Positions 39,040-40,782 of a stretch of 40,782 nt of DNA are shown in pieces. How positions within the stretch are numbered: the stretch's first letter is position 1; the number at the start of each line of letters is the position of its first letter. This DNA comes from DATBVX01 sp035263105. Its GTDB lineage: Bacteria > Pseudomonadota > Gammaproteobacteria > Steroidobacterales > Steroidobacteraceae. The stretch spans positions 1-40,782 of the forward strand of contig DATFRO010000039.1 in NCBI GenBank assembly GCA_035263105.1, in the 5' to 3' direction. Below the pieces are notes generated by a model. The model was not told the origin of the DNA. It ran no database searches and worked only from the letters and a program-made list of their open reading frames with translations. The position numbers and the translations under genes were made by a program.

Positions 39040-40307
39040 CCCTCGAGGTCCCTCAACATGTCCGCGGTGACCAGCACCACGCCCTGCTCGGTGACGTGAA
39101 AGCGGCGCGCATCGGCCTCCTCGTCGAAACCGATGCGCATCCCGTCCGGAATCTCACAGCCCTCGTCGAGAATCGCGTGGCGAATCGTGCAACGCTGGCC
39201 GATGTCCACATCGGGCAGGATCACCGAGCGCTCGATGGTGCTGCGCTCCTGCACGTGCACCCCGGAGAAGAGCAGCGACTGGCTCACCGAGGCGCCGGAG
39301 ATGATCGAGCCGCTCGAGATCATCGAGTTCACCGCCATACCGCGCCGGCCATCGTCATCGAGCACGAACTTCGCCGGCGGCTGCTGCAACTGGTAGGTCC
39401 AGATCGGCCACTGCTGGTCGTAGATGTTGAGCTCCGGATCGACGTGCACCAGCTCCATGTTGGCTTCGTAGTAGGCGTCCACATTACCGACGTCCCGCCA
39501 ATAGCTCTGCGCGCGCGTCCGCACATCCTGGAACGGATAGGCGAAAACCTGCATGCGATCGATGGCCTCGGGAATGATGTTGCGGCCGAAATCGTGCGCG
39601 GACTCCGGCCGCTCCGCATCCGCGGTCAGCAGTTTCTCCAGCAGGCGCGTGTTGAACACGTAGATGCCCATGGAAGCGAGCGCCACATCCTCGCGCCCCG
39701 GAAGCGGATCGGGGTTGGCCGGCTTCTCCGCGAACTTGATGATGCGGTTCCACTCCGTCGTGGTCATCACGCCAAAGCCGCGGGCCTGCTCGCGCGGCAC
39801 CTGCACCACGCCCACCGTGATGTCGGCGCCCTTCTCCACGTGGTAAGCGATCATCGGACCGTAGTCCATCTTGTAGATGTGATCGCCTGCCAGCACCAGC
39901 ACGTGCGTCGGCCGGTGCGATCGAATCAGGTCCATGTTCTGGTACACCGAGTCCGCCGTGCCCCGATACCAGTGCACACCGATCTGCTGCTGCGCCGGGA
40001 TGATCTCGACGAACTCACCAAACTCGCCCCTCAGGTAGCCCCAGCCGCGACTCACGTGCTGGATCAGCGACTGCGCCTTGTATTGCGTCAGCAGGCAGAT
40101 CTGGCGGATGCCGGAGTTCACGCAGTTCGACAGCACGAAGTCGATGATGCGGAACTTGCCGCCGAAGGGAGTCGCGGGCTTGCAGCGGTTGGCGGTGAGG
40201 TCACGCAGCCGCTCGCCGCGCCCGCCGGCCAGAATCACCGCGAGCGTGCCGCCGGTGAGGCGGCTCACGTAACGTCCCGAGGAAGCGCGGGCGGGTTGGC
40301 GGGCCAT
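39036..40307 (-). CDS. glgC: Glucose-1-phosphate adenylyltransferase
   Basis: A 423-residue enzyme producing ADP-glucose, the committed step of glycogen synthesis. The nucleotidyl-transferase domain has LAVILAGGRGERLRDLTANRCKPATPFGGKFRIIDF split over the first strands, LSNCVNSGIRQICLLTQYKAQSL, WYRGTADSVYQN, LAGDHIYKMDYGPMI and SMGIYVFNTRLL. YWRDVGNVDAYYEANMEL precedes the left-handed beta-helix (residues about 310-400) used for oligomer and allosteric contacts. The length is normal. ATG 40307 starts 55 bases after the glgP stop. It is coupled to the GH57 gene. Confidence 0.96.
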   Translation of the reverse strand: MARQPARASSGRYVSRLTGGTLAVILAGGRGERLRDLTANRCKPATPFGGKFRIIDFVLSNCVNSGIRQICLLTQYKAQSLIQHVSRGWGYLRGEFGEFVEIIPAQQQIGVHWYRGTADSVYQNMDLIRSHRPTHVLVLAGDHIYKMDYGPMIAYHVEKGADITVGVVQVPREQARGFGVMTTTEWNRIIKFAEKPANPDPLPGREDVALASMGIYVFNTRLLEKLLTADAERPESAHDFGRNIIPEAIDRMQVFAYPFQDVRTRAQSYWRDVGNVDAYYEANMELVHVDPELNIYDQQWPIWTYQLQQPPAKFVLDDDGRRGMAVNSMISSGSIISGASVSQSLLFSGVHVQERSTIERSVILPDVDIGQRCTIRHAILDEGCEIPDGMRIGFDEEADARRFHVTEQGVVLVTADMLRDLEG

Positions 40308-40362
40308 GGGCGGTACTACAGCGCAAGGCGCAGCTGCTGCGCAACCGCCGACTCTACGCCGC

Positions 40363-40782
40363 TCACAGCCATTTCATGAGCCCGAGCTCGAAGGGGTGGC
40401 TGAGCAGCTCGTGCCAGGGGTAGACGCGGATCTCGGTGGCGAACTGCCCGCACTCGGGCGGCTCGGCATCCAGCGCGAACACCGTGTCGCCGGCCTGGTT
40501 GGCGTCCTCGGCCGCCTCGAGCGGGGCACGCCAGATGTCATCGCGCGCCGGCAGCGCATAGGAGGACAGCGCGGGCGGCGTGCGCTCGGCGCGCGGAAGC
40601 AGGCGGCGGGCGAGGAACTCGACGCGGACGTCGGCAGGCGTGAGGCCGTTCAGCGCCACGGCCACCGAGAGGCGCAGCCGCTCGCCGCGCGGCAGGTCCC
40701 GGGTCGAGTCACTGAGAAGCTTGAGGCTCACCCGCGGCCAGGCGATCCGCACGCGCTGCTTCCACTCGGCGAGCGTGCGCGC
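40363..40782 (-). CDS. Alpha-glucan phosphorylase, C-terminal 139 residues (partial)
   Basis: The frame runs off the right edge, so only the C terminus is present. It reads TLAEWKQRVRIAWPRVSLKLL, then RLRLSVAVALNGLTPADVRVEFLARRLLP and ATEIRVYPWHELLSHPFELGLMKWL. This matches the C-terminal domain of the long alpha-glucan-family phosphorylases (the DUF3417/GlgP type of Thermotoga and mycobacteria), where the conserved end is a similar P-x-x-x-L-x-H-P-F-E-L-G-L. The enzyme splits alpha-1,4-glucans with phosphate to glucose-1-phosphate, the substrate of the next gene, glgC. The start is outside the window. Confidence 0.75.
   Translation of the reverse strand, partial: ARTLAEWKQRVRIAWPRVSLKLLSDSTRDLPRGERLRLSVAVALNGLTPADVRVEFLARRLLPRAERTPPALSSYALPARDDIWRAPLEAAEDANQAGDTVFALDAEPPECGQFATEIRVYPWHELLSHPFELGLMKWL

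Noticed and set aside
37333..39099. A 588-codon plus-strand open frame opposite the GH57 gene
   Set aside because: It is the antisense shadow of the catalytically intact GH57 protein and has no family match.

Overview
The window is high-GC bacterial chromosomal DNA. PhaR, TtcA, an MprF/AcvB pair, RutB-like and M32 enzymes and a GlgP-GlgC-GH57-MalQ glycogen operon suggest a proteobacterium, most likely a gammaproteobacterium of the Steroidobacter/Xanthomonadales type. This placement is an inference from gene content and is not firm. No tRNA, rRNA, CRISPR array, transposase or integrase was seen, and no stretch over 300 bases lacks a gene.

Positions 1-1925 are the tail of an integron gene-cassette array. 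Short plus-strand genes of visibly lower GC end in GCCTAAC boxes. Two complete attC sites (98-188, 804-890) share sequence. Others are decayed: truncated at 481-510, with a mutated core site at 1431-1540, and half missing at 1863-1925. A further hairpin with attC features at 3164-3239 suggests that the hydrolase/SnoaL pair at 1926-3163 was also a cassette. The integrase should lie to the left. Positions 3296-6591 hold small stand-alone proteins (DoxX-like, SRPBCC, two VOC, DUF2165, RidA).

Positions 6779-13503 are a tightly overlapping minus-strand operon: M32 carboxypeptidase, DUF4198 protein, ttcA, a dual-specificity phosphatase/ADP-ribosylglycohydrolase fusion, a zinc metallopeptidase with an Arg-rich tail, and a D-Ala-D-Ala-ligase-like ATP-grasp enzyme. 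Positions 13620-20975 (minus) read mprF, acvB, response regulator, histidine kinase and an orphan RND adaptor lipoprotein, a likely envelope-charge and cell-envelope stress unit that ends in a rho-independent terminator. Positions 21098-25393 hold cysK, divergent phaR, a RutB-like amidohydrolase and an S9 peptidase.

Positions 25491-34824 are the most unusual part. A plus-strand set encodes an S51 (cyanophycinase/PepE-like) protein, an enterochelin-esterase-like protein, an ATP-grasp ligase, a second esterase and an MFS transporter. Two paralogous ATP-grasp ligases follow, one divergent from glgA and one overlapping the glgA stop codon. This looks like an uncharacterised amide/ester metabolite or peptide pathway placed beside glycogen metabolism. 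Positions 35873-40782 (minus) form the overlapping glycogen operon glgP (partial), glgC, GH57 enzyme and malQ. GlgC makes ADP-glucose, GlgA polymerises it, the GH57 protein may branch or trim the chain, and MalQ and GlgP recycle it.
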